A DNA stretch of 64,000 nt from Burkholderiales bacterium (GCA_019744975.1 JAIETP010000003.1:186001-250000); one strand, 5' to 3'. Shown: positions 10,693-19,559, numbered from the stretch's first letter. Translations and numbers: made by a program. The notes: generated from the sequence alone by a model not told the origin.

Positions 10693-10998
10693 ATGCAGTT
10701 CGATAATGTCTCCGTCGTCAAAAAAGCCAACGTCTATTTCGACGGCAAGTGCGTCAGCCATACCGTGATCCTCGCCGGCGGTGTGCGCAAATCGGTGGGT
10801 GTGATCCTGCCCTCCAGGCTGACCTTTAATACCGATGCACCCGAGCGTATGGAAATCGTCGGCGGCAGCGGTCGTTACAAACTCGCCGGCGCCGACTGGA
10901 AAACCGTTAAAACCGGAGAAAGTTTCGACGTGCCGGGCAAATCCAGCTTCGACATCGAGCCCACCGAAGCCCTGCATTACGTTTGCCATTTCGGATGA
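10693..10998 (+). CDS. ppnP: Pyrimidine/purine nucleoside phosphorylase (DUF1255)
   Basis: This 101-aa single-domain cupin of the PpnP/YaiE family is assigned from the start [20 protein letters not shown], the RKSVGVILP stretch and the late [10 protein letters not shown]. Characterised members cleave nucleosides with phosphate. Its stop overlaps the start of the next gene (ATGA), so the two are translationally coupled. Confidence 0.88.
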   Translation: MQFDNVSVVKKANVYFDGKCVSHTVILAGGVRKSVGVILPSRLTFNTDAPERMEIVGGSGRYKLAGADWKTVKTGESFDVPGKSSFDIEPTEALHYVCHFG

Positions 10999-11585
10999 CC
11001 ACCCTCGTTGTAGTGCGCAAGGACCGCGGCGTCGCCATCGCCGCCGACACCATGACCAAATGGGGTTCGGGCAAGGAAACCGCCGAGTACATTGCCAACC
11101 ACGGCAAGCTGCTGCAGGTCGGTGACAGCTGGCTCGCCCTCACCGGCAATGCCACCTTCAAGACCATACTCGCGGATTATTTTTCCCGGCCCAAGGTCAA
11201 GCCGCGCTTCGATACGCCAATGGCGATCTTCTGCACCTGGCAGACGCTGCATGCCGTACTGAAAAGTGACTACCACCTGCTGCCCGCCGGCCATGACGAC
11301 GAAGCGCTGGAATCCACGCGTTTCGATGCGCTGATCGCCAACAAACACGGCATCTTCGGCGTGGTCGCGCATCGCACGGTGCAGGAGTTCTCCCGCTACT
11401 ACGCCTTCGGCAGTGGCAGCAGTTACGCAATGGGCGCGTTGCATGCGCTGTACGGTGGTCGCCTTGATGCCGAAACCCTGGCGCGCCGCGCCGTGGAAGC
11501 AGCGGCTGAATTTGACGACGCCACCGGCCTGCCGATCAATGTGAAACCCATTGCATTGCAAACTGCGCGCAAACGCGCGCGCTGA
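10995..11585 (+). CDS. Betaproteobacterial proteasome homologue (BPH)
   Basis: This 196-aa N-terminal-nucleophile hydrolase belongs to the proteasome/HslV superfamily. With ATG 10995 the protein starts [10 protein letters not shown], so removal of Met exposes Thr1. Asp17 is present in [10 protein letters not shown], and [15 protein letters not shown] follows as in HslV-like subunits. Length and lineage fit BPH, described as a double-ring complex in Betaproteobacteria. HslU is not adjacent, as expected for BPH. The start overlaps the ppnP stop by 4 bases. Substrates are not known to me. Confidence 0.75.
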   Translation: MTTLVVVRKDRGVAIAADTMTKWGSGKETAEYIANHGKLLQVGDSWLALTGNATFKTILADYFSRPKVKPRFDTPMAIFCTWQTLHAVLKSDYHLLPAGHDDEALESTRFDALIANKHGIFGVVAHRTVQEFSRYYAFGSGSSYAMGALHALYGGRLDAETLARRAVEAAAEFDDATGLPINVKPIALQTARKRAR

Positions 11586-11678
11586 ATCTCTGCATTCAAG
11601 GCAGTCCCAACCCGGCCCGGCATCCCGCACCCTCATAGGGCTATAATCCGGGCCTGACCAAAAGAAAGGGAGCAAGCC

Positions 11679-12170
11679 ATGCCCTCATTCGATATTGTTT
11701 CCGAGGTCAACCAGGTCGAAGTGCACAACGCCGTCGACCAGACCAACAAGGAAGTTTCCACGCGCTTCGACTTCAAGGGCTCTGATGCCCGGGTCGAAAT
11801 CAACGAAAAAGAAAAAACACTGACCGTCTTCGCCGACGACGACTTCAAACTGAGCCAGGTCCGCGACGTGCTGACCGCCAAACTCGCCAAACGCGGCGTC
11901 GACACCCGCTGCCTGAAACTCGAGGATGGTGAGCCGATCAGCGGCAACAAGATGAAACAGCCGGTGAAAGTACGCGAAGGCATCGAGCAGGAGTTGGCGA
12001 AAAAAATCGTCAAACTGCTGAAGGACAGCAAGATGAAAGTCCAGGGCAGCATCCAGGGCGACGTGGTGCGCGTTTCCGGCGCCAAAAAAGACCTGTTGCA
12101 GGACGCCATCGCACTGATCCGCAAGTCGATCACTGAATTCCCGCTGCAGTTCAAGAATTTTAGAGACTAA
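11679..12170 (+). CDS. yajQ: YajQ family nucleotide-binding protein (DUF520)
   Basis: This 163-aa cytoplasmic protein is assigned from the start [20 protein letters not shown], the [10 protein letters not shown] stretch and [15 protein letters not shown]. Some family members bind cyclic di-GMP and modulate transcription factors; the E. coli member has other reported partners. AAAGGGAG precedes the ATG. Confidence 0.93.
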   Translation: MPSFDIVSEVNQVEVHNAVDQTNKEVSTRFDFKGSDARVEINEKEKTLTVFADDDFKLSQVRDVLTAKLAKRGVDTRCLKLEDGEPISGNKMKQPVKVREGIEQELAKKIVKLLKDSKMKVQGSIQGDVVRVSGAKKDLLQDAIALIRKSITEFPLQFKNFRD

Positions 12171-12193
12171 ATTCGGCGACTGATATCCAATCC

Positions 12194-12273
12194 CCGTTCA
12201 CCCTGAGCCTGTCGAAGGGCGCTGGGCTTCGACAAGCCTGTCCTGAGCTTGACGAAGGGCTCAGCCCGAACGG
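12194..12273. repeat. Dispersed palindromic repeat, copy 2 (expanded)
   Basis: This has the same outer arms as copy 1 but an enlarged centre: a second unit (CTTCGACAAGCCTGTCCTGA, then GCTTGACGAAGGG) is inserted, making it about 80 bases. It looks like a nested or duplicated repeat. It lies just after yajQ. Confidence 0.75.
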
Positions 12274-12304
12274 CGTCGCGGGGTAAAAATGAATGCGGCC
12301 TGCG

Positions 12305-12333
12305 TTGACACCACGCCGGCGATCTCGCAGAAT
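12305..12333 (+). promoter_or_regulatory. Predicted sigma-70 promoter for chrB-chrA
   Basis: TTGACA at 12305-12310 is spaced 17 bases from CAGAAT (12328-12333), about 110 bases before the rhodanese-ChrB start. The -35 is perfect and the -10 matches 4 of 6. It is a plausible but unproven promoter of the chromate genes. Confidence 0.4.
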
Positions 12334-12441
12334 TATCCGCATCAACACGGGGACGTTGGCAGACTCCCCGGCTCCAGACGCCTAGCGTCCAAGTGCTGCC
12401 TTCGTATGCTGCTGGTGCATAGCCACCGCGAAGGAGTCATC

Positions 12442-13239
12442 ATGGACGAGAGCATTTCCCCAAAAAAACTGATCGCTGCGCGCAACGCTGTCGCTGCGCC
12501 GTTGCTGATTGATGTGCGTCGAGAGGCGGCCTTCCTCGCTGCGCCGGACATGGCCGCCGGCGCATTGCGCCGCGATCCGGCCACCGTGGACACCTGGGCC
12601 GATGAACTGCCCGCAGCCGCACAGATTGCCGTGTATTGCGTGCACGGCCACGAAGTCAGCCGGAACGCCGCCCAGGCGCTGCGCAACCGGGGGTTCAACG
12701 CGCAGTTTGTCGAAGACGGCATCGAAGAAGGGCTGCGCGCGGCCGGCGGTGAACTGATGGCCAAACCCGTTGCCGCCGCCACGCGCTGGATCACCCGCGA
12801 ACGTCCGAAAGTCGACCGCATCGCCTGCCCGTGGTTGATCACGCGCTTCATCGACCGCAATGCCGAATTTTTATACGTGCCGTCAGCAGACGTGAAAACC
12901 GTCGCCGCACAGAAAAATGCCATCCCCTACGATGTGCCTGACGTGACGTTTTCCCATGACGGCCCGCGCTGCAGCTTTGATGCCTTCATCCGCATCTACC
13001 GGCTGACCGATCCGGCGCTGCTGCAACTCGCCGACATCGTGCGCGGAGCGGATACCGGACACCCGGAAATCGCGCCACAGTCCGCCGGCCTGGTCGCGCT
13101 GTCACTGGGTCTGTCGCGCCTCATCGCCGATGACCACGCTCAGTTGCAGCAGGGCATGATCATGTACGACGCGCTCTACCTGTGGTGCAAGGAAGGCCAG
13201 GACGAACAGCACACCTGGAATCCTGACGCCTATCGTTGA
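12442..13239 (+). CDS. chrB: Rhodanese-ChrB fusion, chromate resistance protein
   Basis: This 265-aa protein has an N-terminal rhodanese-like domain (about 1-108), with LLIDVRREAAF and an active-site-like loop VYCVHGHEVSRNAAQ carrying a Cys, then a ChrB C-terminal domain (about 115-265) with RPKVDRIACPWLITRFID. ChrB-type proteins sense or support chromate resistance. GAAGGA precedes ATG 12442; the frame is open further upstream but without a better start. chrA follows 17 bases later. The rhodanese part replaces the usual ChrB N-terminal region. Confidence 0.8.
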   Translation: MDESISPKKLIAARNAVAAPLLIDVRREAAFLAAPDMAAGALRRDPATVDTWADELPAAAQIAVYCVHGHEVSRNAAQALRNRGFNAQFVEDGIEEGLRAAGGELMAKPVAAATRWITRERPKVDRIACPWLITRFIDRNAEFLYVPSADVKTVAAQKNAIPYDVPDVTFSHDGPRCSFDAFIRIYRLTDPALLQLADIVRGADTGHPEIAPQSAGLVALSLGLSRLIADDHAQLQQGMIMYDALYLWCKEGQDEQHTWNPDAYR

Positions 13240-13256
13240 CCGGCAAGGAAAATTCG

Positions 13257-14609
13257 ATGAACGAATCGTCATCCGCCGCGCCAATCGAGCCGCCCGCCGC
13301 CGTCTCCTTCCGTGAGGCCTTCCGCTTCTGGCTGAAACTCGGCTTCATCAGTTTCGGCGGACCGGCGGGTCAGATCGCGATCATGCACCAGGAGCTGGTC
13401 GAACGCCGGCGCTGGATTTCCGAGCGCCGCTTCCTGCATGCACTGAACTACTGCATGGTGCTGCCGGGCCCCGAGGCGCAACAGCTCGCCACCTACATCG
13501 GCTGGTTGATGCATCGGACCTGGGGCGGCATCGTCGCCGGCGGGCTGTTTGTGTTGCCCTCGCTGTTCATCCTGATTGCACTGACGTGGATTTATCTCGT
13601 CTGGGGCGATGTGCCGGCCATTGCCGGCATGCTCTACGGCATCAAACCGGCGGTCACCGCCATTGTCGTGGTCGCTGCCCTGCGCATCGGCTCACGCGCG
13701 CTGAAAAACGGCGTGTTGTGGGGCATAGCCGCTGCGGCATTCATCGCGCTGTTTGCATTGAAGCTGCCGTTCCCGTTAATTGTCATCGGCGCCGGCATCA
13801 TCGGTTACATCGGCGGGCAGGTGGCGCCCAAATTGTTCGCCACCGGCGGCGGCCACGGCGCAGACGGCAAAAGTTACGGTGCCGCGGTAATCGACGACGA
13901 GACCCCGACGCCGCAGCATGCGCTGTTCACCTGGAAACGGTTCGCCATGGTGCTCGCCATCGGCCTGCTGCTGTGGGGCGGCGTGATGGCGCTGCTGGTG
14001 ACGATCTACGGCTGGCAGGGGCCGTTAAGCCAGATGGGCTGGTTTTTCACCAAGGCGGCGCTGCTGACTTTCGGTGGCGCCTATGCCGTGCTGCCGTATG
14101 TCTATCAGGCCGCCGTCGAACAGTATCAATGGGTCACACCGCTGCAGATGATCGACGGCCTCGCGCTGGGTGAAACCACGCCGGGACCGCTGATCATGGT
14201 GGTCGCCTTCGTCGGTTTCGTCGGCGGCTGGACCACGCAATTTCTCGGCGCAGACAACCTGTTCCTCGCCGGCACACTGGCGGCCGCCGTCGTTACTTAC
14301 TTCACTTTCCTGCCCAGCTTCATATTCATCCTGCTTGGCGGTCCGCTGGTCGAAACCACCCACGGCGACCTCAAGTTCACCGCGCCGCTGACCGGCATTA
14401 CTGCAGCCGTGGTCGGTGTGATCCTGAATCTCGCGGTGTTTTTTGCGTACCACGTATTGTGGCCGGAGGGACTCAAGGGTCCCTTCGACTGGCCGTCGCT
14501 GGTGATCGGCCTCGGCGCGTTTGTCGCGCTGTGGCTTTACAAGATCGGCATCATGCCGGTGATCGGCGCCAGCGCCCTGCTGGGTGCAGCTTGGGCGCTG
14601 CTGACCTGA
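13257..14609 (+). CDS. chrA: Chromate efflux transporter ChrA
   Basis: This 450-aa CHR-family membrane transporter has two homologous halves. Each carries the CHR signature, FGGPAGQIAIMHQELV in the first (about residue 35) and FGGAYAVLPYVYQ in the second (about 272), plus LPGPEAQQLATYIGW and GLALGETTPGPLIMV. It exports chromate. ATG 13257 follows AAGGAAAATTCG; an in-frame TTG at 13236 would overlap chrB. Confidence 0.92.
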   Translation: MNESSSAAPIEPPAAVSFREAFRFWLKLGFISFGGPAGQIAIMHQELVERRRWISERRFLHALNYCMVLPGPEAQQLATYIGWLMHRTWGGIVAGGLFVLPSLFILIALTWIYLVWGDVPAIAGMLYGIKPAVTAIVVVAALRIGSRALKNGVLWGIAAAAFIALFALKLPFPLIVIGAGIIGYIGGQVAPKLFATGGGHGADGKSYGAAVIDDETPTPQHALFTWKRFAMVLAIGLLLWGGVMALLVTIYGWQGPLSQMGWFFTKAALLTFGGAYAVLPYVYQAAVEQYQWVTPLQMIDGLALGETTPGPLIMVVAFVGFVGGWTTQFLGADNLFLAGTLAAAVVTYFTFLPSFIFILLGGPLVETTHGDLKFTAPLTGITAAVVGVILNLAVFFAYHVLWPEGLKGPFDWPSLVIGLGAFVALWLYKIGIMPVIGASALLGAAWALLT

Positions 14610-14632
14610 ACCCAACGCGGGTTCACAGCAAC

Positions 14633-14691
14633 CCCGTTCGGGCTGAGCCTGTCGAAGCCTGATTGCCCTTCGACAGGCTCAGGGCGAACGG
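14633..14691. repeat. Dispersed palindromic repeat, copy 3
   Basis: CCCGTTCGGGCTGAGCCTGT and its inverted arm ACAGGCTCAGGGCGAACGG surround a short centre. It lies in the convergent gap between chrA and the glutamine amidotransferase gene. It belongs to the same family as the copies at 10604 and 12194. Confidence 0.8.
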
Positions 14692-14699
14692 TGGGGAAA

Positions 14700-15416
14700 T
14701 TAATTTTTGGCCAGCCCGGTAATCCACCGATCGTAAATCCGGTCCGCCACCGCATTCAGCGCACGCACCTTGTCGCTGATGCCCTGCTCCATTTCCGCCG
14801 GCGTCTGCACAGAAGGCATGCGCCCCGCCAGCGCCTCCACTTCCGCCGCCCAGTCCTGGCACCAGGTACGGATCAGCTCTTCGGTCATTTCGACATGGCA
14901 TTGCATGCCGAAATGTTTGCCGATCACGAAGGCCTGATTGGAACAGGCCGCGCTGGACATGATGCGGGTCGCACCCTCCGGCAGCGCAAAGGTTTCGCCA
15001 TGCCAGTGGAAGGACAGGAATGACGGCAGGTCTGCCCCCAGCCATTGCTTCGCTGCCGGCCGATCCAGCACTTTGACCTCACCCCAGCCGATCTCCTTGA
15101 CCGGATTGCGCGTCACCGGCGCGCCCAGCGCCTTGGCCATCAACTGCCCGCCGAGACAATGCCCCAGCACCGGCACGTCACGTTTCACCGCGTCGCGGAT
15201 CAGATCGAGCATCGGCGGAATCCACGGCAGGTCATCATTGACACTCATCGGCCCGCCCATGCAGACCACGCCGGCCCATGCCGAGGCGTCATTGGGCACC
15301 GGATCCCCGGCATCGACCTTGATCACCTGATACGGAATCTTCCGGCCTTTAAGGTACGTGGCAAAATAGGCCGGCCCTTCGGTGGCGGTATAACGAAAAA
15401 TGGCTACGGGTTTCAT
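14700..15416 (-). CDS. Class-I glutamine amidotransferase-like protein
   Basis: This 238-aa stand-alone GATase-1 domain has the nucleophile elbow LGHCLGGQLMAK (about residue 90) and the catalytic His in MQCHVEMTEE (about 181). GMP-synthase-like solo amidotransferases of this type hydrolyse gamma-glutamyl compounds, but the substrate here cannot be told. It is divergent from the protease gene with only 13 bases between starts, so their promoters must overlap coding sequence. Confidence 0.82.
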   Translation of the reverse strand: MKPVAIFRYTATEGPAYFATYLKGRKIPYQVIKVDAGDPVPNDASAWAGVVCMGGPMSVNDDLPWIPPMLDLIRDAVKRDVPVLGHCLGGQLMAKALGAPVTRNPVKEIGWGEVKVLDRPAAKQWLGADLPSFLSFHWHGETFALPEGATRIMSSAACSNQAFVIGKHFGMQCHVEMTEELIRTWCQDWAAEVEALAGRMPSVQTPAEMEQGISDKVRALNAVADRIYDRWITGLAKN

Positions 15417-15429
15417 GGAGTGATCCGGA

Positions 15430-16104
15430 ATGCAATGGCCTCATCTTAAAACATTCTTTAAGACCATCTGCGCCGCGATTCTGTTCATCGCGGCGCAAAC
15501 GCAGGCCGCGGACATCAGCGTCACCGCGCTGTTCGGCGGCAAGGCGCAACTGGTCATCGACGGCGGCAAGCCGCGCATGTTGTCCGCCGGCCAGACCTCA
15601 CCCGAAGGCGTCAAACTGATCAGCGCCGACAGCAGCGCCGCCGTCATCGAATTCCAGGGCAAACGGCGGAGCCTGGCACTCGGTTCGGGCATGCGCATCG
15701 GCGGCGCGGACCTCTCCGCCGGCAGCAGCAGCGGATCATCCGTGACCCTGACCGCCGACGAACGCGGCCACTACCAGACCCTGGGACAGGTCAACGGCGG
15801 CACCGTGCAGTTCCTGGTCGACACCGGCGCCACCTCGATCGCGCTACCCAGCGCCGACGCACGGCGTCTCGGCATCAACTATCTGAACGGCCAGCGCGGC
15901 TTCACGCAAACCGCCAACGGCCGCGCAGTGGCTTACCGCATCACGCTGGATACCGTAAAGGTGGGCGACATCACGCTGCATGCCGTTGAAGCCGTGGTGC
16001 TGGAAGGCGACGGCCTGAAGATCGCGCTGCTGGGGATGAGTTTTCTGAACCGCACCGAGATGAAGCGGGATGGGCAGGCCTTGACCTTGATACGGCGGTA
16101 TTGA
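15430..16104 (+). CDS. Retropepsin-like aspartic protease, secreted
   Basis: This 224-aa protein has a signal peptide or anchor (residues 1-27, ending near AQTQAA), then a region of about 80 residues, then a clan AA protease domain with the active-site motif FLVDTGATSIALP (about residue 132). A second hydrophobic stretch, LKIALLGMSFLNR, matches the retropepsin core. Families of this type occur in many Proteobacteria, with a probable role in periplasmic proteolysis. Confidence 0.8.
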   Translation: MQWPHLKTFFKTICAAILFIAAQTQAADISVTALFGGKAQLVIDGGKPRMLSAGQTSPEGVKLISADSSAAVIEFQGKRRSLALGSGMRIGGADLSAGSSSGSSVTLTADERGHYQTLGQVNGGTVQFLVDTGATSIALPSADARRLGINYLNGQRGFTQTANGRAVAYRITLDTVKVGDITLHAVEAVVLEGDGLKIALLGMSFLNRTEMKRDGQALTLIRRY

Positions 16105-16162
16105 TTAGCTTAAAATATCAATAAAAACAAATACTTAATGAGTGATCGCGAAAGGAACTCTC

Positions 16163-16342
16163 ATGACCATCCATTCAACCACCAAGTCACCTGTGCCTAC
16201 GCCCAATACCGCGCCGCAATACCCAATGGACGACGGCCCGCTGAGCGCCGCCCAACTGCGACAGATCAGGAAGCTGGCACCGCAGGGCAAGAAACGCGCG
16301 GTACGCTCCAGTTTGCTCGACCAAAAGCGTACGAAGAAATAA
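16163..16342 (+). CDS. Small hypothetical protein, 59 aa
   Basis: I recognise no family. ATG 16163 follows AAAGGAACTC. The product has a Pro/Thr-rich first half and a basic second half (LRQIRKLAPQGKKRAVRS). It lies 72 bases before a HicB-like antitoxin gene, where HicA toxin would be expected, but it lacks HicA hallmarks (no GSHH motif). It may be an unrelated small basic protein or an unknown partner. Confidence 0.45.
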   Translation: MTIHSTTKSPVPTPNTAPQYPMDDGPLSAAQLRQIRKLAPQGKKRAVRSSLLDQKRTKK

Positions 16343-16414
16343 ACCAGTTCATCCCCGTAGCGCCACCCTTGAAAATAGGGCTGACCGAGCAGGATCTTCG
16401 CTAAGGAGCAGTCA

Positions 16415-16825
16415 ATGTTGCAATTCACCTATCCCGTAAAACTCACCCGCGACCGCAAGGACGGCGGCTACGTTGTGACCTTCCGCGATATTCCCGAAGC
16501 GATCACGCAAGGCAACAACGTCGAAGAAGCCCTGTCCGAAGCCGAGGGCGCCCTGCAGGCCGTAATCGAGGCACGCATAGAGGATGCCCTTGATATCCCG
16601 GCACCGTCCCGCGCGAAAAATGGGGAACTCATGGCTTCAAGTCCCGTGACCACAGTACTGAAGGCCGCGGTCTATCTCTCCATGCGGGAGCAAGGTGTAT
16701 CAAAGTCCGAACTGGCTCGGCGCATGCAAATTCATGAGAAGGAAGCGCCGCGGATGCTCGATCCTTACCATCAGACCAAGGTGGTTGCCCTTGAGCGCGC
16801 TCTTGCCCTTGGGAAGGCGAGCTGA
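16415..16825 (+). CDS. HicB-like antitoxin with C-terminal HTH (orphan)
   Basis: This 136-aa protein has an N-terminal HicB fold (about 1-65; YPVKLTRDRKDGGYVVTF, DIPEAITQGNNVEEAL) and a C-terminal helix-turn-helix (about 85-130; GVSKSELARRMQIHE). HicB binds and neutralises the RNase HicA and represses its own operon. No HicA-like gene is present on either side, so it is either an orphan antitoxin, a regulator, or partner of an unrecognised toxin. Confidence 0.75.
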   Translation: MLQFTYPVKLTRDRKDGGYVVTFRDIPEAITQGNNVEEALSEAEGALQAVIEARIEDALDIPAPSRAKNGELMASSPVTTVLKAAVYLSMREQGVSKSELARRMQIHEKEAPRMLDPYHQTKVVALERALALGKAS

Positions 16826-16975
16826 GACGCGGTGGGTGGAGAACCGGGGTAGCAGTTTTTTAAAAAATCTACTCCGGAATCATCAAATGTTGGACTGGAA
16901 AGACCTGACTGTAATATTTCGCCGCCTGCGGCGTCATCCGGTAACTCACACGGGGCCGCCCGACAGCGGCCGGGC

Positions 16976-18337
16976 TCAAGACGCGGACGGCAGGCGGACC
17001 CGCATCACGGTGCCCTGCCGGCCCGGCGGCGTCTCCACCGCGGCGGAGGCGCCATGCAGGTGGGCGATCTCCTGGACGATCGCCAGTCCCAGCCCGCAAC
17101 CGTCCCCGGTACTGTCATCCACCCGGTAAAAACGTTCGAACACCTGCTCGTGCTCTGCCTCCGGGATGCCGACGCCGTCGTCATCCACCGTCAGCACCGA
17201 CCAGCCGTCCTGCATTGCGGTGGAGACCGTGATGCGGCCGCATGCCGGCGTATGGGAAATGGCGTTGTCCAGCAGGTTCGAGAGGAGTTCGCCAAGGAGG
17301 AGCATGTCGCCCCGCACCGGAGCCGATCCAAGGTCAAAACCGAGGTCGATCTTTTTCTGGATCGCCTGCGGCATCCATTTGCCCGCGACATCCTCGACCA
17401 CCTCGCGCAGATCGACTGTTCGCATCGTTTCCGCGCGGGAGAATCCCGCTTCCGCCCGCGCCAGGGCCAGCAGCTGATTGGCAAGACGAATGGCGCGCTC
17501 GATGGACAATTTGAGGGTATCGAGCACCCGCTTGCGTTCAACCGGATCGTTCTGACTCAGGCCGTATTCCACCTGCATCAGCAGGCCTGCCAGCGGGGTA
17601 CGCAGCTGGTGTGCGGCATCGGCGATGAACTTCTGCTGTGACTGCAGATTCAGATTCAGACGTACCAGCAACTCGTTCAGCGCCAGCACCAGTGGTTTGA
17701 CCTCTGCCGGGGCGTGGTCCGACGGAACTGGACGCAGATCCCGAAGCGAGCGAGCCCCGATTTCCGCGCGCAAGCGCTCCAGGGGTTCCAGTCCTTTGCC
17801 GATGCCGAACAGCACGAGCGCGATCACTGCAATGACCAGGACCGCCTCGCTTGCAATCATTCCGGACAGGATGCGCGTCGTCAGCTGGTTGCGCTTGACC
17901 CTGGTTTCCGCCACCTGCACAACCGCTTCGGCACCACGCAACTCGACCCGCAGCGCGGCCACCCGAACACTCTCCAAATTGATCCTGCGGTCGTAGAGCA
18001 GTTCGCGTTCGTGGAACAGGTCCGGCGGCGGCCCCAGGTGAGCATCACCTGCAATAAGCCTGTCCTGCGCATCGTGCACCGAGTAGTAAATACGGTCGAA
18101 CTGGTCGGTGCGCAGCAGGATGTCCACAGCCTCCAAAATCGCCTCCGGCGTGTCATCGCTGCGCGAATTGATCAGTCTCACCAGCGATTGCGCGGTATCG
18201 ACTAGTACCCAGTCGTAGGCTTCGGTCGCAGGTCGCAGCGCAACGGGGTAGGCAATCACTGCCGCCCCCGTCAGTACTGCCACCAAGGGCAGCAGCATCC
18301 AGCGGAACAGCAAGCGACGCAAACTATTCTGTTCCAT
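16976..18337 (-). CDS. Sensor histidine kinase, TctE/QseC-like
   Basis: This 453-aa membrane kinase has transmembrane segments near 10-33 and 165-185 bounding a periplasmic sensor region of the 2CSK_N type. A HAMP-like linker follows, then the HisKA box FIADAAHQLRTPLAGLL with the phospho-accepting His, and the ATPase motifs LLSNLLDNAISHT, DDGVGIPEAE and GCGLGLAIVQ. It overlaps the response regulator gene by 14 bases. TctE-like kinases often sense carboxylates, but the ligand here is unknown. Confidence 0.9.
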   Translation of the reverse strand: MEQNSLRRLLFRWMLLPLVAVLTGAAVIAYPVALRPATEAYDWVLVDTAQSLVRLINSRSDDTPEAILEAVDILLRTDQFDRIYYSVHDAQDRLIAGDAHLGPPPDLFHERELLYDRRINLESVRVAALRVELRGAEAVVQVAETRVKRNQLTTRILSGMIASEAVLVIAVIALVLFGIGKGLEPLERLRAEIGARSLRDLRPVPSDHAPAEVKPLVLALNELLVRLNLNLQSQQKFIADAAHQLRTPLAGLLMQVEYGLSQNDPVERKRVLDTLKLSIERAIRLANQLLALARAEAGFSRAETMRTVDLREVVEDVAGKWMPQAIQKKIDLGFDLGSAPVRGDMLLLGELLSNLLDNAISHTPACGRITVSTAMQDGWSVLTVDDDGVGIPEAEHEQVFERFYRVDDSTGDGCGLGLAIVQEIAHLHGASAAVETPPGRQGTVMRVRLPSAS

Positions 18338-19004
18338 CGGCAGGCTTGTCGAGGTAATAACCGAATCCGCGAATCGAATGGATCTTGACGCCGGCAGGCT
18401 CCAGCTTGGCGCGCAGTCGCGAGATGTGGACCTCTACGGCGTTTGGACTTGCCTCCGAGGCGTGGTCGCTAATGGCCGACATGATCTGTTCCTTGCTGAC
18501 GATTTTCCCGCTCCGGCACACTAGGAACTCGAGTACGCCCCACTCGCGCGCGGTAAGCCTCAGCGGCGCATCCGATATCCAGGCGCGGCGGGCAGCCATA
18601 TCGACCTTGAGCATGCCATATACCTGCTGGGTGTCAGCGACCTTCTGCCCCCGCCGCACCACGGCACGGATACGCGCCTCAAGCTCGATCAAGGAAAAAG
18701 GCTTGACAAGATAGTCGTCGGCTCCGAGGTCAAGGCCATGTACCCGGTCTTCAACCGAGTCCCGCGCGGTCAAAACCAAGACCGGCACGTAGCGCTCGCG
18801 CTTGCGCGCCCGTCGCAGTACCTCAAAACCGTCCATGCCAGGCAGGCCGATGTCGAGAATCACTAGTTCATAATCCTCGCTGGCCAGCAACAAGTCAGCC
18901 TCACTGCCGCCAGTCGCCAACTCCACCATGTGCCCGGTCTGCAACAAATAGCGAGTAAGTCCGTCACCCAGCGTCTTGTCGTCTTCCACAATCAGGATAC
19001 GCAT
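18324..19004 (-). CDS. OmpR-family response regulator, TctD-like
   Basis: This 226-aa protein has a receiver domain (1-115), with the acidic pair VEDDKTLGD, phospho-acceptor Asp51 in LVILDIGLPGMDGFEVL and the Lys in DDYLVKPF, then a winged-helix DNA-binding domain ending FGYYLDKP. It is the first gene of the pair with the kinase. Confidence 0.93.
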   Translation of the reverse strand: MRILIVEDDKTLGDGLTRYLLQTGHMVELATGGSEADLLLASEDYELVILDIGLPGMDGFEVLRRARKRERYVPVLVLTARDSVEDRVHGLDLGADDYLVKPFSLIELEARIRAVVRRGQKVADTQQVYGMLKVDMAARRAWISDAPLRLTAREWGVLEFLVCRSGKIVSKEQIMSAISDHASEASPNAVEVHISRLRAKLEPAGVKIHSIRGFGYYLDKPADGTE

Positions 19005-19305
19005 ATCCGGTCGCTCCCGAAGTCTCTATACCCCATTGGATGCATGCCCGAAACGACCGGGCAACCTTCGCCCCACACTTTAATGGAGGCGGTTTCAATG
19101 ACCAAGTGCAAAAAGGGCAGCATGATGCTGCTTAAAATCGAAAGCGTCCGGGCCTTTGGGTTTTGTGAGGCAATGGCTCAGCAAGATTCATGCAAGGTTG
19201 GGTTGGCCTGGCGCAAGTTCATGTCGCCAACATGAGGAATGCCGTGCTGATCCCGGGATCCGTTTCAGGTGCGGTGTCTACCCGTGGTTTTGACAGGAGC
19301 TTGCG
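19005..19305. other. Intergenic region between the regulator and small membrane protein genes
   Basis: This 301-base divergent gap must hold the promoter of the two-component pair. Apart from the weak small frame at 19098-19235, I see no repeat or RNA structure in it. Confidence 0.5.
19098..19235 (+). CDS. Possible 45-aa small protein
   Basis: A frame starts with ATG after GGAGGCGGTTTCA and encodes a Cys- and Met-containing peptide (MTKCKKGSMMLLKIESVRAF at the start). I recognise no family. Good ribosome binding site but no other support. Confidence 0.25.
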   Translation: MTKCKKGSMMLLKIESVRAFGFCEAMAQQDSCKVGLAWRKFMSPT

Positions 19306-19512
19306 ATGAAAAAATTTATTTCCGGAATCGGCCTATGGTTGCCAGCTTGGCCCGTATTGGCGCAGCAGGCGGCAGAAGTGCCGATTCCATCGGCTGCTGA
19401 CGCGAGTCCCGTTGCGATGATCGTGTTTATCGTAATATTTGTTGCAATGATCGGTGGTTTTTTGGGCTACATATGGATGAAGGGCCGCAGTGAAAACAAA
19501 GACGACAAATAA
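19306..19512 (+). CDS. Small single-span membrane protein, 68 aa
   Basis: ATG 19306 follows CAGGAGCTTGCG. The product has a signal-like N-terminus ending near VLAQQA, a short linker (PIPSAADASP), one transmembrane helix (about 37-58, AMIVFIVIFVAMIGGFLGYI) and a charged tail. No family recognised. A terminator follows at once, so it is probably a single-gene unit. Confidence 0.7.
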   Translation: MKKFISGIGLWLPAWPVLAQQAAEVPIPSAADASPVAMIVFIVIFVAMIGGFLGYIWMKGRSENKDDK

Positions 19513-19531
19513 TCGCCGCATCGATGGATAG

Positions 19532-19559
19532 AAAAAGGCGCTCAGCGGAACGCCTTTTT
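19532..19559. terminator. Bidirectional Rho-independent terminator
   Basis: AAAAAGGCG and CGCCTTTTT form a stem around a 10-base loop, with A- and T-runs on the two sides. It can serve the small membrane protein gene on the plus strand and ribBA on the minus strand. Confidence 0.7.
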
